A DNA stretch of 38,751 nucleotides from an uncultured bacterium (GCA_905215625.1 CAJMQQ010000023.1:1-38751); one strand, 5' to 3'; positions 7,788-15,841 are shown, counted from the first letter of the stretch. A program made the numbers and translations. Notes: generated by a model from the sequence alone, not told the origin.

Positions 7788-7818
7788 AAAAAAAATTACG
7801 CCGCAACTTATTTTGCGG
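7788..7818 (-). promoter_or_regulatory. 5' leader hairpin plus U8 tract of the cold-shock gene
   Basis: On the minus strand a six-pair stem CCGCAA/TTGCGG (7801-7818, six-base loop) is followed after five bases by eight U (7788-7795), then the GGAGGT site. This has the shape of a weak terminator or temperature-sensitive structure before the ribosome binding site. Cold-shock mRNAs are often controlled through their leaders; the mechanism here is inference. Confidence 0.45.
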
Positions 7819-7826
7819 ATGTTCTA

Positions 7827-7871
7827 AGGATAGCACAGTTTTTATCAGGTGTCAAATGGTTTCGGTGTCAA
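7827..7871 (-). promoter_or_regulatory. Strong promoter of the cold-shock gene, with duplicated TTGACACC
   Basis: Minus strand TTGACA (7850-7855), 17-base spacer, TATCCT (7827-7832). A second TTGACACC lies 16 bases upstream (7864-7871), forming an exact 8-base direct repeat. Confidence 0.7.
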
Positions 7872-7932
7872 TTTTTGGAAATTTCAATAGACAGAAAAAC
7901 CCCATTTTACCAGGAAAAGAAGCATAAATAAT

Positions 7933-7960
7933 TTGACGTTTCCTAAAAAGCTGTTATACT
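7933..7960 (+). promoter_or_regulatory. Promoter of the DUF5662 gene
   Basis: TTGACG (7933-7938), 16-base spacer, TATACT (7955-7960), about 45 bases before the start codon. Confidence 0.65.
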
Positions 7961-8005
7961 GGAAAAAGAGCAAAGAAATGCGCCAAGGCAGAGGATGGTG
8001 GAAGA

Positions 8006-8551
8006 ATGAAGATTTCAAATATTGTAAGGCATTTTGATACAATCACAGAGCATAAGCTTCTGGTTATGAAATATTGCTTTCAAGTAGGACTGTACCGGCA
8101 GGGGCTGCTTCACGATTTGTCCAAGTACAGCCCGGAAGAATTCTGGACTGGAGTGTATTTTTATCAGGGAACCAGAAGTCCCAATGCGGCTGAGCGGGAA
8201 ACCATGGGATTTTCTAAGGCATGGCTGCATCATAAGGGGCGCAATAAACACCATTTTGAATACTGGATTGATGTTTCCCAAAATAGGGAGGCAGGGCTGG
8301 TTGGCAACAAAATGCCTCTCAAATATGTGGTAGAGATGGTTATGGATCGGATTGCAGCCTGCAAAGTCTATAAAGGAAAGGATTATACCGATGGGGCGCC
8401 CTGGGAATACTATGAAAAGACCAGGCGGTTTATTACCATTCATCCGGAGACCAGGGCCCTTTTAGAGCGGCTTTTGTGGATGTTAAAAAAGAAAGGGGAA
8501 CAAAGAACCTTTGCTTATATCCGCAAGCTGCTGAAAAAGGGCGATTACTAA
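8006..8551 (+). CDS. DUF5662-like protein with HD-like histidine motifs
   Basis: 181 residues, cytoplasmic, no signal peptide. I recognise the DUF5662-type pattern: an N-terminal HFDTITEHK helix, then LLHDLSKYSPEEF (H36, D37) and WLHHKGRNKHHFEYW (H75, H76, H82, H83). The spacing of histidines and the HD pair resembles HD-domain metal phosphohydrolases, so a metal-bound hydrolase is plausible, but no activity is established to my knowledge. Own promoter; start supported by GAGGATGGTGG. It ends only 8 bases from the convergent exonuclease gene. Confidence 0.75.
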   Translation: MKISNIVRHFDTITEHKLLVMKYCFQVGLYRQGLLHDLSKYSPEEFWTGVYFYQGTRSPNAAERETMGFSKAWLHHKGRNKHHFEYWIDVSQNREAGLVGNKMPLKYVVEMVMDRIAACKVYKGKDYTDGAPWEYYEKTRRFITIHPETRALLERLLWMLKKKGEQRTFAYIRKLLKKGDY

Positions 8552-8559
8552 GACAGTTT

Positions 8560-9672
8560 TTACTCTGGCCGGACGAATCTGGGACACAGACGTTTCAAGA
8601 CGCCGTTTAAGAAGAAAACGGCGGTGTCTGGATTATCAAATAAATCAGGAGTATAGGGGAAAAAGGTCTGCTTGTCTTTATAGCAGGCCTTTAATACTGG
8701 CTCAAAAAGAGGCTGAGGCTGGGGAAGAAACCGGCCTTTTTGCCTGGTATAGCAGGTTGCTGCGGTGGCTTTTTTTCTGGCAGAACGGTCTACAAATTCG
8801 CCCAGGCTTTTGTGAACCGCCGTATCTTCCTGGGGCAGATAGTAATAATTTTTGTAATCTGGATAGAAGTATTTCAGTTCCCCTTCCAGGATGGGAACGG
8901 TACAGGTCAGTCGGCTGCCTTCGCAGGAAAGGGAAAACGGATCGTCAGAACAGGACCAGGCGACGGGAACCGAAACCGGACTTTCATAGGTCAGATCACA
9001 GGAAATTTCAGGAGTTCCGAAAATATCGTGTATGGTGCGGCATTCCTGACGGACAAACGAAAAAGAGCCTTCCATCATATCGCAGTAATTTAAAATGGGA
9101 AGAATCAGGGGCATTCCTTCCAAATCTTCTTTATTATGAAGCATCAGCATATCATAAAGTCTGGATTCCCTGGTCATCAGATAATCCTGATAGACTTCAA
9201 TTAGTTGTCCTCCGGAATAAGGATCTGTACGGAAAATGCCTAAAAACCGTTCAATGGCCTTTTGCTTTAAGCTGTCCAGTCCCAAAAGGGATTTGTAAGG
9301 CTTGATTTTCCGGTAAATGTCTACGCTGATAACGCCGGAAAAGTCATAGGAAAGTTGGTAGTGACGACAGCGTTTTAACAGATAAGGAATGTCAAAGCCA
9401 TCTCCATTAAAATGGATGACAAAGGAAAAGTTTTTTAAAAATGAAAAAAAGGCATCCAGAAGCTTCGGTTCTTCTTCTGGAGAGTCGGCAAACCATTGCG
9501 TCAGTTCCCACTGTCCATATTTGCAGCAGGTGCAGCCGATGAGGTACAAGGCAGAAGTATCGCCGGAAAATCCAGTAGTTTCAATATCAAAAAACAGCAG
9601 GTCGTCTAACCTGCCGATTCGCTCTAATGGATAGGTCTGGGGCAAATCAATTGGGTGGCGGACAGTAATCAT
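8560..9672 (-). CDS. YprB-like ribonuclease H-fold 3'-5' exonuclease domain protein
   Basis: 370 residues. DEDD-type nuclease motifs are visible: FFDIETTG (D29, E31), HFNGDGFDIPYL (87-98) and HNKEDLEGM (179-187). The remaining ~180 residues are an unrecognised C-terminal region. The start is set at ATG 9672 (MITVRH). GAAAGGAG is correctly placed for it, and the promoter -10 lies at 9698-9703, inside the longer frame that begins at 9726, which therefore cannot be translated from this transcript. Family members are related to B. subtilis YprB; the cellular substrate is not settled. Divergent from ruvA, so both DNA/RNA-processing genes share a control region. Confidence 0.85.
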   Translation of the reverse strand: MITVRHPIDLPQTYPLERIGRLDDLLFFDIETTGFSGDTSALYLIGCTCCKYGQWELTQWFADSPEEEPKLLDAFFSFLKNFSFVIHFNGDGFDIPYLLKRCRHYQLSYDFSGVISVDIYRKIKPYKSLLGLDSLKQKAIERFLGIFRTDPYSGGQLIEVYQDYLMTRESRLYDMLMLHNKEDLEGMPLILPILNYCDMMEGSFSFVRQECRTIHDIFGTPEISCDLTYESPVSVPVAWSCSDDPFSLSCEGSRLTCTVPILEGELKYFYPDYKNYYYLPQEDTAVHKSLGEFVDRSARKKATAATCYTRQKGRFLPQPQPLFEPVLKACYKDKQTFFPYTPDLFDNPDTAVFFLNGVLKRLCPRFVRPE

Positions 9673-9697
9673 AAGTAAGAAGCTCCTTTCTGCGTTC

Positions 9698-9726
9698 ATT
9701 ATACGGAAGGAAAAAAGGAAAGTCAA
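9698..9726 (-). promoter_or_regulatory. Promoter of the YprB-like gene
   Basis: Minus strand TTGACT (9721-9726), 17-base spacer, TATAAT (9698-9703). It decides the translation start at 9672. Confidence 0.8.
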
Positions 9727-9754
9727 TGAGAATAGAATATTTGTTCGATTCAGG

Positions 9755-9783
9755 TTGCATTGAAAACCGGTCTATGTTATGAT
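9755..9783 (+). promoter_or_regulatory. Promoter of ruvAB
   Basis: TTGCAT (9755-9760), 17-base spacer, TATGAT (9778-9783). I see no obvious LexA box (GAAC-N4-GTTC type) beside it, so SOS control is not evident. Confidence 0.7.
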
Positions 9784-9813
9784 GAAAATCAAACGATAAG
9801 CGAAGGAGCAGAT

Positions 9814-10437
9814 ATGATTTCTTATGTAAAAGGCCCTTTAGTAGAAGTAAGCGGGGACAGGATTGTAATAGAGACTGGAAACGTGGGACTGGAAATCCGG
9901 GTTCCCTTATCCCTTCTTGATGAATTGCCAAAGACGGGAGAGCAGGTAAAAATATATACGTATTTCCAGGTCCGGGAAGATGCCATGAGCTTGTATGGAT
10001 TTCTCCACCGTCAGGACAGGGAGATGTTTCAGCAGCTTTTGGGAGTAAATGGAGTCGGCCCTAAGGGAGCGCTTGGGATTTTGTCTGCCCTGCGGCCGGA
10101 CGATCTGCGTATGGCTATTATTTCCGGAGATGCAAAAGCGATTTCCAAAGCGCCTGGGATTGGAGTAAAGACTGCTCAGAGAGTTATCTTGGATTTAAAG
10201 GACAAGGTATCTCCGGAAGACTTATTTTCCAGTCTGGAAGAAGAACTGGACACACCAGGGACTTCTCTTTCTGCAGATGTCAGGGGAGATGCAGCCAAAG
10301 AAGCAATCCAGGCTCTGGTGGCTTTGGGCTATTCCAACCTGGAGGCGGCAAGAGCAGTCCGCAAGGCAGAGATAACAGAGGACATGACGGCGGAAGATGT
10401 ATTAAAGGCATCCCTGCGCCATCTGTCATTTTTATAA
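9814..10437 (+). CDS. ruvA: Holliday junction branch migration protein RuvA
   Basis: 207 residues. N-terminal OB-fold (MISYVKGPLVEVSGDRIVIE), then helix-hairpin-helix repeats (LLGVNGVGPKGALGIL and APGIGVKTAQRVILDLK), then an acidic linker and the C-terminal RuvB-binding helices (AIQALVALGYSNLEAARAV). The tetramer binds the four-way junction and holds two RuvB rings. The start at 9814 follows GAAGGAG; the longer frame begins inside the promoter. ruvB starts 12 bases after the stop, the standard operon. Confidence 0.97.
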   Translation: MISYVKGPLVEVSGDRIVIETGNVGLEIRVPLSLLDELPKTGEQVKIYTYFQVREDAMSLYGFLHRQDREMFQQLLGVNGVGPKGALGILSALRPDDLRMAIISGDAKAISKAPGIGVKTAQRVILDLKDKVSPEDLFSSLEEELDTPGTSLSADVRGDAAKEAIQALVALGYSNLEAARAVRKAEITEDMTAEDVLKASLRHLSFL

Positions 10438-10449
10438 AGGGGATAGGCA

Positions 10450-11448
10450 ATGGAGCGCAGAATCATTACCACTGAGGTAACGGAAGAAGATAAAAAAATA
10501 GAAACCAGTTTACGGCCCCAGCTTCTGGAGGAGTACATTGGTCAGGAAAAAATCAAAACAACCTTAAAGGTCTACATTGATGCGGCCAAATCCCGAAACG
10601 AAGCCCTGGATCACGTGCTGTTTTACGGCCCGCCCGGTCTTGGAAAAACGACGCTGGCCGGAATTATCGCCAAGGAGATGGGAACCAATATGAAGGTGAC
10701 CTCTGGACCGGCCATTGAAAAACCAGGAGAGATGGCGGCTATTTTAAATAATCTCCAGGAAGGAGACGTTCTGTTCGTAGACGAAATCCACCGGTTAAAC
10801 CGGCAGGTAGAAGAAGTGCTGTACCCAGCCATGGAAGATTATGCCATTGATATTATGCTGGGAAAGGATTCTTCCGCCCGTTCCATCCGTCTGGATCTGC
10901 CGAAATTTACCCTGGTAGGGGCGACCACCAGAGCGGGACTTTTAACTGCGCCTCTGCGGGATCGGTTTGGCGTGATTCAGAGACTGGAGTTTTACACGCC
11001 GAAGGAGCTGACTACTATTGTACTCAGGTCTGCAAAGGCATTAGGCGTAGAGGTAGACGTTTCGGGAGCAGCAGAGATTGCTAAGCGTTCCAGGGGAACG
11101 CCCCGTCTTGCCAATCGTCTTTTAAAGAGGGTCAGGGATTTTGCCCAGGTGAAGTACGATGGCCGGATTACCAAGGAAGTCGCAGACTTTGCCCTTGATA
11201 TTCTGGATGTGGATAAGCTGGGACTGGATCAGAATGACAGGAACATTCTGCTGATGATGATTGAAAAGTTTGACGGAGGCCCGGTGGGACTGGATACGCT
11301 GGCTGCGGCCTTGGGAGAAGATCCTGGGACATTAGAAGATGTGTATGAACCCTATCTTTTGATGAACGGTCTGATTAACCGGACTCCCAGAGGAAGGATG
11401 GCAACGGAACACGCATATCGGCATCTGGGCATTGTGAAAGAAAATTAA
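10450..11448 (+). CDS. ruvB: Holliday junction branch migration ATPase RuvB
   Basis: 332 residues. AAA+ motor with Walker A GPPGLGKTT (60-68), Walker B DVLFVDEIHR (106-115), sensor 1 TLVGATTRAG (154-163) and the arginine-finger region PLRDRFG. The C-terminal winged helix ends in GRMATEHAYRHLG, which is standard. Pumps DNA through RuvA-bound junctions during recombination repair. Co-transcribed with ruvA. No ruvC is in the window, usual for Firmicutes, which use RecU or another resolvase. Confidence 0.98.
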   Translation: MERRIITTEVTEEDKKIETSLRPQLLEEYIGQEKIKTTLKVYIDAAKSRNEALDHVLFYGPPGLGKTTLAGIIAKEMGTNMKVTSGPAIEKPGEMAAILNNLQEGDVLFVDEIHRLNRQVEEVLYPAMEDYAIDIMLGKDSSARSIRLDLPKFTLVGATTRAGLLTAPLRDRFGVIQRLEFYTPKELTTIVLRSAKALGVEVDVSGAAEIAKRSRGTPRLANRLLKRVRDFAQVKYDGRITKEVADFALDILDVDKLGLDQNDRNILLMMIEKFDGGPVGLDTLAAALGEDPGTLEDVYEPYLLMNGLINRTPRGRMATEHAYRHLGIVKEN

Positions 11449-11483
11449 GTGTTTTGTAACTTTTCTTGAAGGCCGGAGTGTGG

Positions 11484-11506
11484 TATACTGATACTGGCAT
11501 CAGTAT
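11484..11506 (+). promoter_or_regulatory. zapA promoter region with an 8-base palindrome over the -10
   Basis: TATACT (11484-11489) is a good -10 but the -35 is poor. ATACTGAT / ATCAGTAT (11485-11492 and 11499-11506) form a perfect inverted repeat with a six-base centre, covering the -10 and the likely start point. This is the layout of a repressor operator; the protein is unknown. Confidence 0.45.
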
Positions 11507-11551
11507 GAGACGATGCTGTAAATTAACCAGAGAAACAGGAGAACAGCCCTT

Positions 11552-12142
11552 ATGGATTCCAAAAATTATGCGGAAGTATTAATAGACGGCAGCGTATATA
11601 CTCTGGCTGGAGCAGAAGAGAAAAGCTATTTCCAGAAAGTTGCCGCATATATCAATGATAAAATTGAACAGTTGAGGATGCAGCCTGGTTTTACCAAACA
11701 GAATGATAATTATCAGACTGTTATGGTAGAACTGAACATTGCAGACGATTATTTTAAAGCCATTGACCGGCTGAATGCTATGGAGAACCAGAAAGCTGAT
11801 ATGGAACGGGAGACCTACAGTTTAAAACACGAACTGGTCAGCACCCAGATGAAGCTGGAAGCAGCCCTGCGAAACTTAGAAGATCTTCAGAGGGAACTTG
11901 CTGCATCTGCATCTAAGCCAGAGATCTCTGAAGCACAGACAGAAGAGGCAGAAGAGATTCGGACAGAGGCCCCTGCTTTCCAGGAGACAAAAGAAGAACG
12001 GGAGCAGAAGGAAACCAGGGAAAAGGAGGCGGCAGTGGCTGCTGCTATCAGCGCGGCCCACAGCGCTGGATTTGTGCCTCCGGCATCCCATATTCCCTAT
12101 TCCAATAAGGGAGGACATGGGACAAGAAAGGGAAAACGCTGA
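11552..12142 (+). CDS. zapA: ZapA-family cell division protein with charged C-terminal tail
   Basis: 196 residues. The N-terminal ~100 residues match ZapA: YAEVLIDGSVYTLAGAEE, then a KVAAYINDKIEQL helix, then a long coiled coil to about residue 115. ZapA bundles FtsZ filaments at the division site. The next ~55 residues are Glu-rich (EEAEEIRTEAP and similar) and the end is basic (KGGHGTRKGKR); ordinary ZapA is only about 85-110 residues, so the tail is extra. Good ATG start 10 bases after AACAGGAGAA. Located just before the SEDS/PBP wall genes, which fits a division role. Confidence 0.87.
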   Translation: MDSKNYAEVLIDGSVYTLAGAEEKSYFQKVAAYINDKIEQLRMQPGFTKQNDNYQTVMVELNIADDYFKAIDRLNAMENQKADMERETYSLKHELVSTQMKLEAALRNLEDLQRELAASASKPEISEAQTEEAEEIRTEAPAFQETKEEREQKETREKEAAVAAAISAAHSAGFVPPASHIPYSNKGGHGTRKGKR

Positions 12143-12149
12143 TTGATTT

Positions 12150-12207
12150 TAAGTCTGCTGCAAAATGAGAGTGTCTGACGATTCATTTTTGTGGCAGTCT
12201 TTTTTTA
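12150..12207 (+). terminator. Terminator after zapA
   Basis: An imperfect stem between AGTCTGCTGCAAAATGA (from 12152) and TCATTTTTGTGGCAGTCT (to 12200), then seven T. Pairing includes G-T pairs and a bulge. Confidence 0.7.
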
Positions 12208-12216
12208 CGCTATGAT
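12189..12216 (+). promoter_or_regulatory. Weak candidate promoter for the U32-SEDS-PBP operon
   Basis: TTGTGG (12189-12194), 16-base spacer, TATGAT (12211-12216). It overlaps the zapA terminator. If used, the transcript starts near 12223, too late for the TTG frame start at 12225 and in agreement with GTG 12255. Confidence 0.35.
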
Positions 12217-12254
12217 TTGAGAAATTGATTACAGACGCAGAAGGGAGAACCGCG

Positions 12255-14501
12255 GTGATAACAGAGAAAAAGGTAGAAATTCTGGCTCCTGCCGGCAGCT
12301 TTGAGAGTATGAAGGCGGCGGTTGCAGCCGGTGCAGATGCAGTCTATATGGGAGGCAGCCGGTTCGGGGCCAGGGCCTATGCGGATAATCCGGATCAGGA
12401 TAAGCTTCTGGAGGCCATTGACTATGTCCACCTTCATGGATGCAGTCTTTATATGACAGTCAATACGCTGTTTAAAGAACAGGAACTAGGTGAATTATAT
12501 GAGTATTTACTGCCTTATTACCGGCAGGGATTAGATGCGGTTATTGTACAGGATATGGGCGCTTTTATGGAGATTCGCCGGCGGTTTCCAGACCTGCCTG
12601 TCCATGCCAGCACCCAGATGACCATAACCGGTGTGTACGGAGCAAAAGTCCTGCATGAGCTGGGCGCCCAGAGAGTGGTGACGGCCAGGGAGCTGTCGTT
12701 AGCGGAAATAAATGAAATCCACCAGAACGTTCCGGTGGAAATCGAAAGCTTTGTCCACGGCGCTTTGTGCTACTGTTATTCCGGCCAGTGTCTGATGAGC
12801 AGTCTGATTGGCGGACGAAGCGGCAACAGGGGGCGCTGTGCCCAGCCCTGCCGCCTTCCTTATGAAGTAAAAAGAGAGGAAAAGGCGTTTCAGAAGAAGG
12901 AAGGCAGTTCTTACGTTTTGAATTTAAAGGATTTATGTACCTTAGACTTGATTCCGGATATGATAGAAGCTGGAGTGTTTTCCATGAAGATAGAGGGACG
13001 TATGAAAAGTCCCCGATATACAGCCGGAGTGGTAAGCATTTACCGGAAATACGTGGATCAGTATCTGGCCAGAGGCAGGGACGGCTATTTTGTCGATCCA
13101 AAAGACAAGAAAATGCTGCTGGATTTGTTTGACAGAGGTGGTTTTTCAGACGGATATTATGAAAACCACAATGGCCGTCATATGGTGGCATTAAAAGAAA
13201 AACCAGCTTTCCGGGAAGTCAACCAGGATCTTTTTGACTATCTGGATCAGACTTATGTGAATGCAGAAATCAAAGAGCCGGTTTCTGGTTTTGTGCTTTT
13301 GGAAGAAGGACAGCCTTCTTGTCTGTCCCTGACCTTGGAAAACGAAAGCCCAGAACCAGTTACGGTTACCGTTTCCGGACAAGTACCGGAAATGGCGAAA
13401 AACCAGCCGATTACAGAAGAAAAAGTAGCAAAGCAGATAAAAAAGACCGGCGGCACGCCATTTTCTCTGAAGCATCTGGATGTCCAGGTAAATGGACAGG
13501 TATTTTTGCCGGTTCAGGCGTTAAACGATTTGAGAAGAACCGGACTGGAAGAACTGGAACAGGCGGTTTTAGCGCCTTACCAGAGAGAGACGCCAAAGAC
13601 GCAGGAATCCCCGGAAAAGAAGGAAATGGGACAGAAACCATCAGAACAGAAGACAGCAGGGGCAGACAGACTTCCCATGTTCCGTTTATCTTTTGAAGAA
13701 CCAGAACAATTGGAGGCGGCTCTGTCATACCCGGATCTTGGCCGGTCTGCAGATGAAATTGCTGTGGACAGCACTGGATTTGCGGCAGAGACTTGGAATG
13801 AGACCGTAAGAAAGGTTCATAAAGCCGGACTTTCCTGTATGCTGGTGCTTCCTCACATTTTCCGGACAGAGGCCAGAGCGTATTTAAAAAAGAATTTGGA
13901 TAAATTGAGGACAGCTGGATTCGACGGAGTAGTAGTCCGGGCTATGGAAGAAACCCAGTGGTTAAAGGAAACAGAAATTGGCCTTCCCATGATATTTGAC
14001 GATACTATGTACACCTGGAATCATGGGGCGGCAGCGGCTATGAAGGCTATGGGAGCCAGCCGGATTACCATGCCGTTAGAGCTGAACGGCAGGGAACTGC
14101 AGAATACGGATTTTGGGCCGATTCCGGGAGAACTGGTGGTTTACGGGTATCTTCCGATGATGGTTTCCGCCCAGTGCATTAAGAAAACCACATCGGGATG
14201 CGATAAAAGGCAGGAAGTAGTTCGGCTTAAAGACCGGACAGGAAAACTGCTTTCTGTAAAAAATCACTGCCGTTTCTGTTATAATACCATTTATAATCCA
14301 AGTCCTTTATCTCTTCTGGGATGTGCAAAGGAGATCAGAGGTCTGGAAGCAGATGGACTCCGCATGAAATTTACCATTGAGACAAAAGAAGAGACGGCAG
14401 ACATTTTAAAACTCTTTTTTAAAAGCGGAATGGAAGAAGTTTCCGGTTCTGCTGCCCTGAAAGAGTTTACCAGAGGACATTTTCGACGGGGAGTTGAATA
14501 G
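12255..14501 (+). CDS. U32 family peptidase-like protein (RlhA/TrhP type, probable Fe-S enzyme)
   Basis: 748 residues from GTG 12255, chosen because AAGGGAG is spaced 7 bases before it; a TTG 30 bases upstream lacks a site. Residues 5-330 are the U32 barrel (EILAPAGSFESMKAAV). A cysteine set C172, C174, C179, C195 and C199 lies within VHGALCYCYSGQC and GRCAQPC. Related U32 proteins (UbiU/UbiV) bind [4Fe-4S] through conserved cysteines, and RlhA/TrhP act in rRNA/tRNA hydroxylation, so RNA modification is likelier than proteolysis. Residues ~380-480 carry a DUF3656-like middle, and a second barrel part ends with CRFCYN. Second gene after zapA and 8 bases before the SEDS gene. Confidence 0.87.
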   Translation: MITEKKVEILAPAGSFESMKAAVAAGADAVYMGGSRFGARAYADNPDQDKLLEAIDYVHLHGCSLYMTVNTLFKEQELGELYEYLLPYYRQGLDAVIVQDMGAFMEIRRRFPDLPVHASTQMTITGVYGAKVLHELGAQRVVTARELSLAEINEIHQNVPVEIESFVHGALCYCYSGQCLMSSLIGGRSGNRGRCAQPCRLPYEVKREEKAFQKKEGSSYVLNLKDLCTLDLIPDMIEAGVFSMKIEGRMKSPRYTAGVVSIYRKYVDQYLARGRDGYFVDPKDKKMLLDLFDRGGFSDGYYENHNGRHMVALKEKPAFREVNQDLFDYLDQTYVNAEIKEPVSGFVLLEEGQPSCLSLTLENESPEPVTVTVSGQVPEMAKNQPITEEKVAKQIKKTGGTPFSLKHLDVQVNGQVFLPVQALNDLRRTGLEELEQAVLAPYQRETPKTQESPEKKEMGQKPSEQKTAGADRLPMFRLSFEEPEQLEAALSYPDLGRSADEIAVDSTGFAAETWNETVRKVHKAGLSCMLVLPHIFRTEARAYLKKNLDKLRTAGFDGVVVRAMEETQWLKETEIGLPMIFDDTMYTWNHGAAAAMKAMGASRITMPLELNGRELQNTDFGPIPGELVVYGYLPMMVSAQCIKKTTSGCDKRQEVVRLKDRTGKLLSVKNHCRFCYNTIYNPSPLSLLGCAKEIRGLEADGLRMKFTIETKEETADILKLFFKSGMEEVSGSAALKEFTRGHFRRGVE

Positions 14502-14509
14502 AAAAAAGA

Positions 14510-15841
14510 ATGACAAACCTGATTATTGAAATTTCAAAATATTTAATGATTCTTTTGATGGCATTTTATACGTATTTTAACTTCCGGTTCTTTTCGTACC
14601 AGGATCCGGAAGATCAGAAGATTGTCTGCCGTCACCAGAACCAGGCAATGTTTTTAATCCATCTGCTGGCCTTTTTAGTGATTTATTTAAAAAGCCAGGA
14701 AGAGTATGTAATTGCGTTTTATCTGGCCCAGGCAGCGTTTTTTGTCTGCTACATTGGAGGATTCCGCATTTTCTACCACAATGTATCCCGGCTGCTTTTA
14801 AATAATACATCCATGCTGCTGTGCGTAGGATTTATTATCCAGACCCGGCTTTCCATTGAAAAAGGGCAGAATCTGGCAATCAAACAGTTTGTGGTGGTAG
14901 CGGCAGCGGCAGCGATCTGTATGCTGATTCCTTTTATTATAGACAGGGTGTGGCAGCTGGTAAAGATTCCGTGGATTTACGGAATCGGCGGTCTGGCGCT
15001 GTTAGCAGTGGTCTGGATTGGAGGAAGTACCAGCTACGGCGCCCAGCTTTCGTTAAGTTTCGGCGGATTTTCCTTCCAGCCTTCGGAGTTTGTAAAGATT
15101 ACCTTTGTATTTTTTGTGGCGGCGATGTTTTATAAGTCGACGGATTTTAAGACGGTTTGTACCGTAACTGCAGTGGCGGCGGCTCACGTTCTGGTGCTGG
15201 TGGCTTCTAAAGATTTAGGCGGAGCGTTTATCTTTTTTACGACCTATCTCTGTATGCTGTTTGTGGCTACTTCCAACTGGTTCTATCTGGGAGCCGGACT
15301 GCTTGGAGGAAGCGGCGCCGCAGTTCTTGCTTACCACTTATTTGCCCATGTCCGCGTCCGGGTAGAAGCGTGGCAGAATCCCTGGGCAGATATTGACAAC
15401 AGGGGGTACCAGATTGCCCAGTCGCTTTTTGCTATCGGTACCGGAGGATGGTTTGGAAGCGGATTGTTCCAGGGAATGCCGTATAAAATCCCGGTAGTCG
15501 AAAAGGACTTTATTTTTGCGGCAATTTTTGAAGAAATGGGTGGGATTTTTGCAGTCTGCGTACTGTTAATCTGTCTGGGCTGCTTTATCCAGTTTATGAT
15601 GATTGCATCCAGGATGCAGGCGGCCTTTTATAAGCTGATCGCATTTGGACTGGGAATCGTTTATATTGTCCAGGTATTTTTAACAGTAGGCGGAGTGGTC
15701 AAGTTTATTCCGTCTACCGGCGTGACCCTGCCCTTTGTCAGCTACGGAGGCAGTTCGATTTTCAGTACCTTTATTTTATTTCACATTGTTCAGGGACTTT
15801 ATATCCTGAAACGGAATGAGGAGGACTATGATGAAGCGTAA
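14510..15841 (+). CDS. SEDS-family peptidoglycan glycosyltransferase (FtsW/RodA/SpoVE type)
   Basis: 443 residues. The SEDS core lies from about residue 120, with GGFSFQPSEFVKI, then NPWADIDNRGYQIAQSLFAIGTGGWFGSG split over adjacent loops, EEMGG, and the C-terminal PSTGVTLPFVSYGGSS signature. SEDS proteins polymerise lipid II glycan chains and need a class B PBP partner, which is the next gene, overlapping by 11 bases. About 115 N-terminal residues add roughly four membrane helices before the core, more than FtsW or RodA usually have. Whether it serves division, elongation or sporulation is unclear. Membrane protein. Confidence 0.93.
   Translation: MTNLIIEISKYLMILLMAFYTYFNFRFFSYQDPEDQKIVCRHQNQAMFLIHLLAFLVIYLKSQEEYVIAFYLAQAAFFVCYIGGFRIFYHNVSRLLLNNTSMLLCVGFIIQTRLSIEKGQNLAIKQFVVVAAAAAICMLIPFIIDRVWQLVKIPWIYGIGGLALLAVVWIGGSTSYGAQLSLSFGGFSFQPSEFVKITFVFFVAAMFYKSTDFKTVCTVTAVAAAHVLVLVASKDLGGAFIFFTTYLCMLFVATSNWFYLGAGLLGGSGAAVLAYHLFAHVRVRVEAWQNPWADIDNRGYQIAQSLFAIGTGGWFGSGLFQGMPYKIPVVEKDFIFAAIFEEMGGIFAVCVLLICLGCFIQFMMIASRMQAAFYKLIAFGLGIVYIVQVFLTVGGVVKFIPSTGVTLPFVSYGGSSIFSTFILFHIVQGLYILKRNEEDYDEA

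Noticed and set aside
7768..7836. 23-residue N-terminal extension of the cold-shock protein
   Set aside because: This is the untranslated leader: it holds the -10 (7827-7832), hairpin, U8 tract and GGAGGT.
8740..9305. Two plus-strand open frames of 117 and 182 codons
   Set aside because: Antisense to the YprB-like gene; products match nothing and starts lack ribosome binding sites.
9673..9726. N-terminal extension of the YprB-like protein
   Set aside because: The extension contains the promoter -10 and -35 and the ribosome binding site of the shorter form.
12225..12254. TTG start for the U32 protein
   Set aside because: No ribosome binding site, and it coincides with the likely transcription start; GTG 12255 has AAGGGAG at good spacing.
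12565..13191. 208-codon open frame on the minus strand
   Set aside because: Entirely antisense to the U32 gene, with low-complexity, Ser/Pro/Arg-rich product and no ribosome binding site; a coding shadow.
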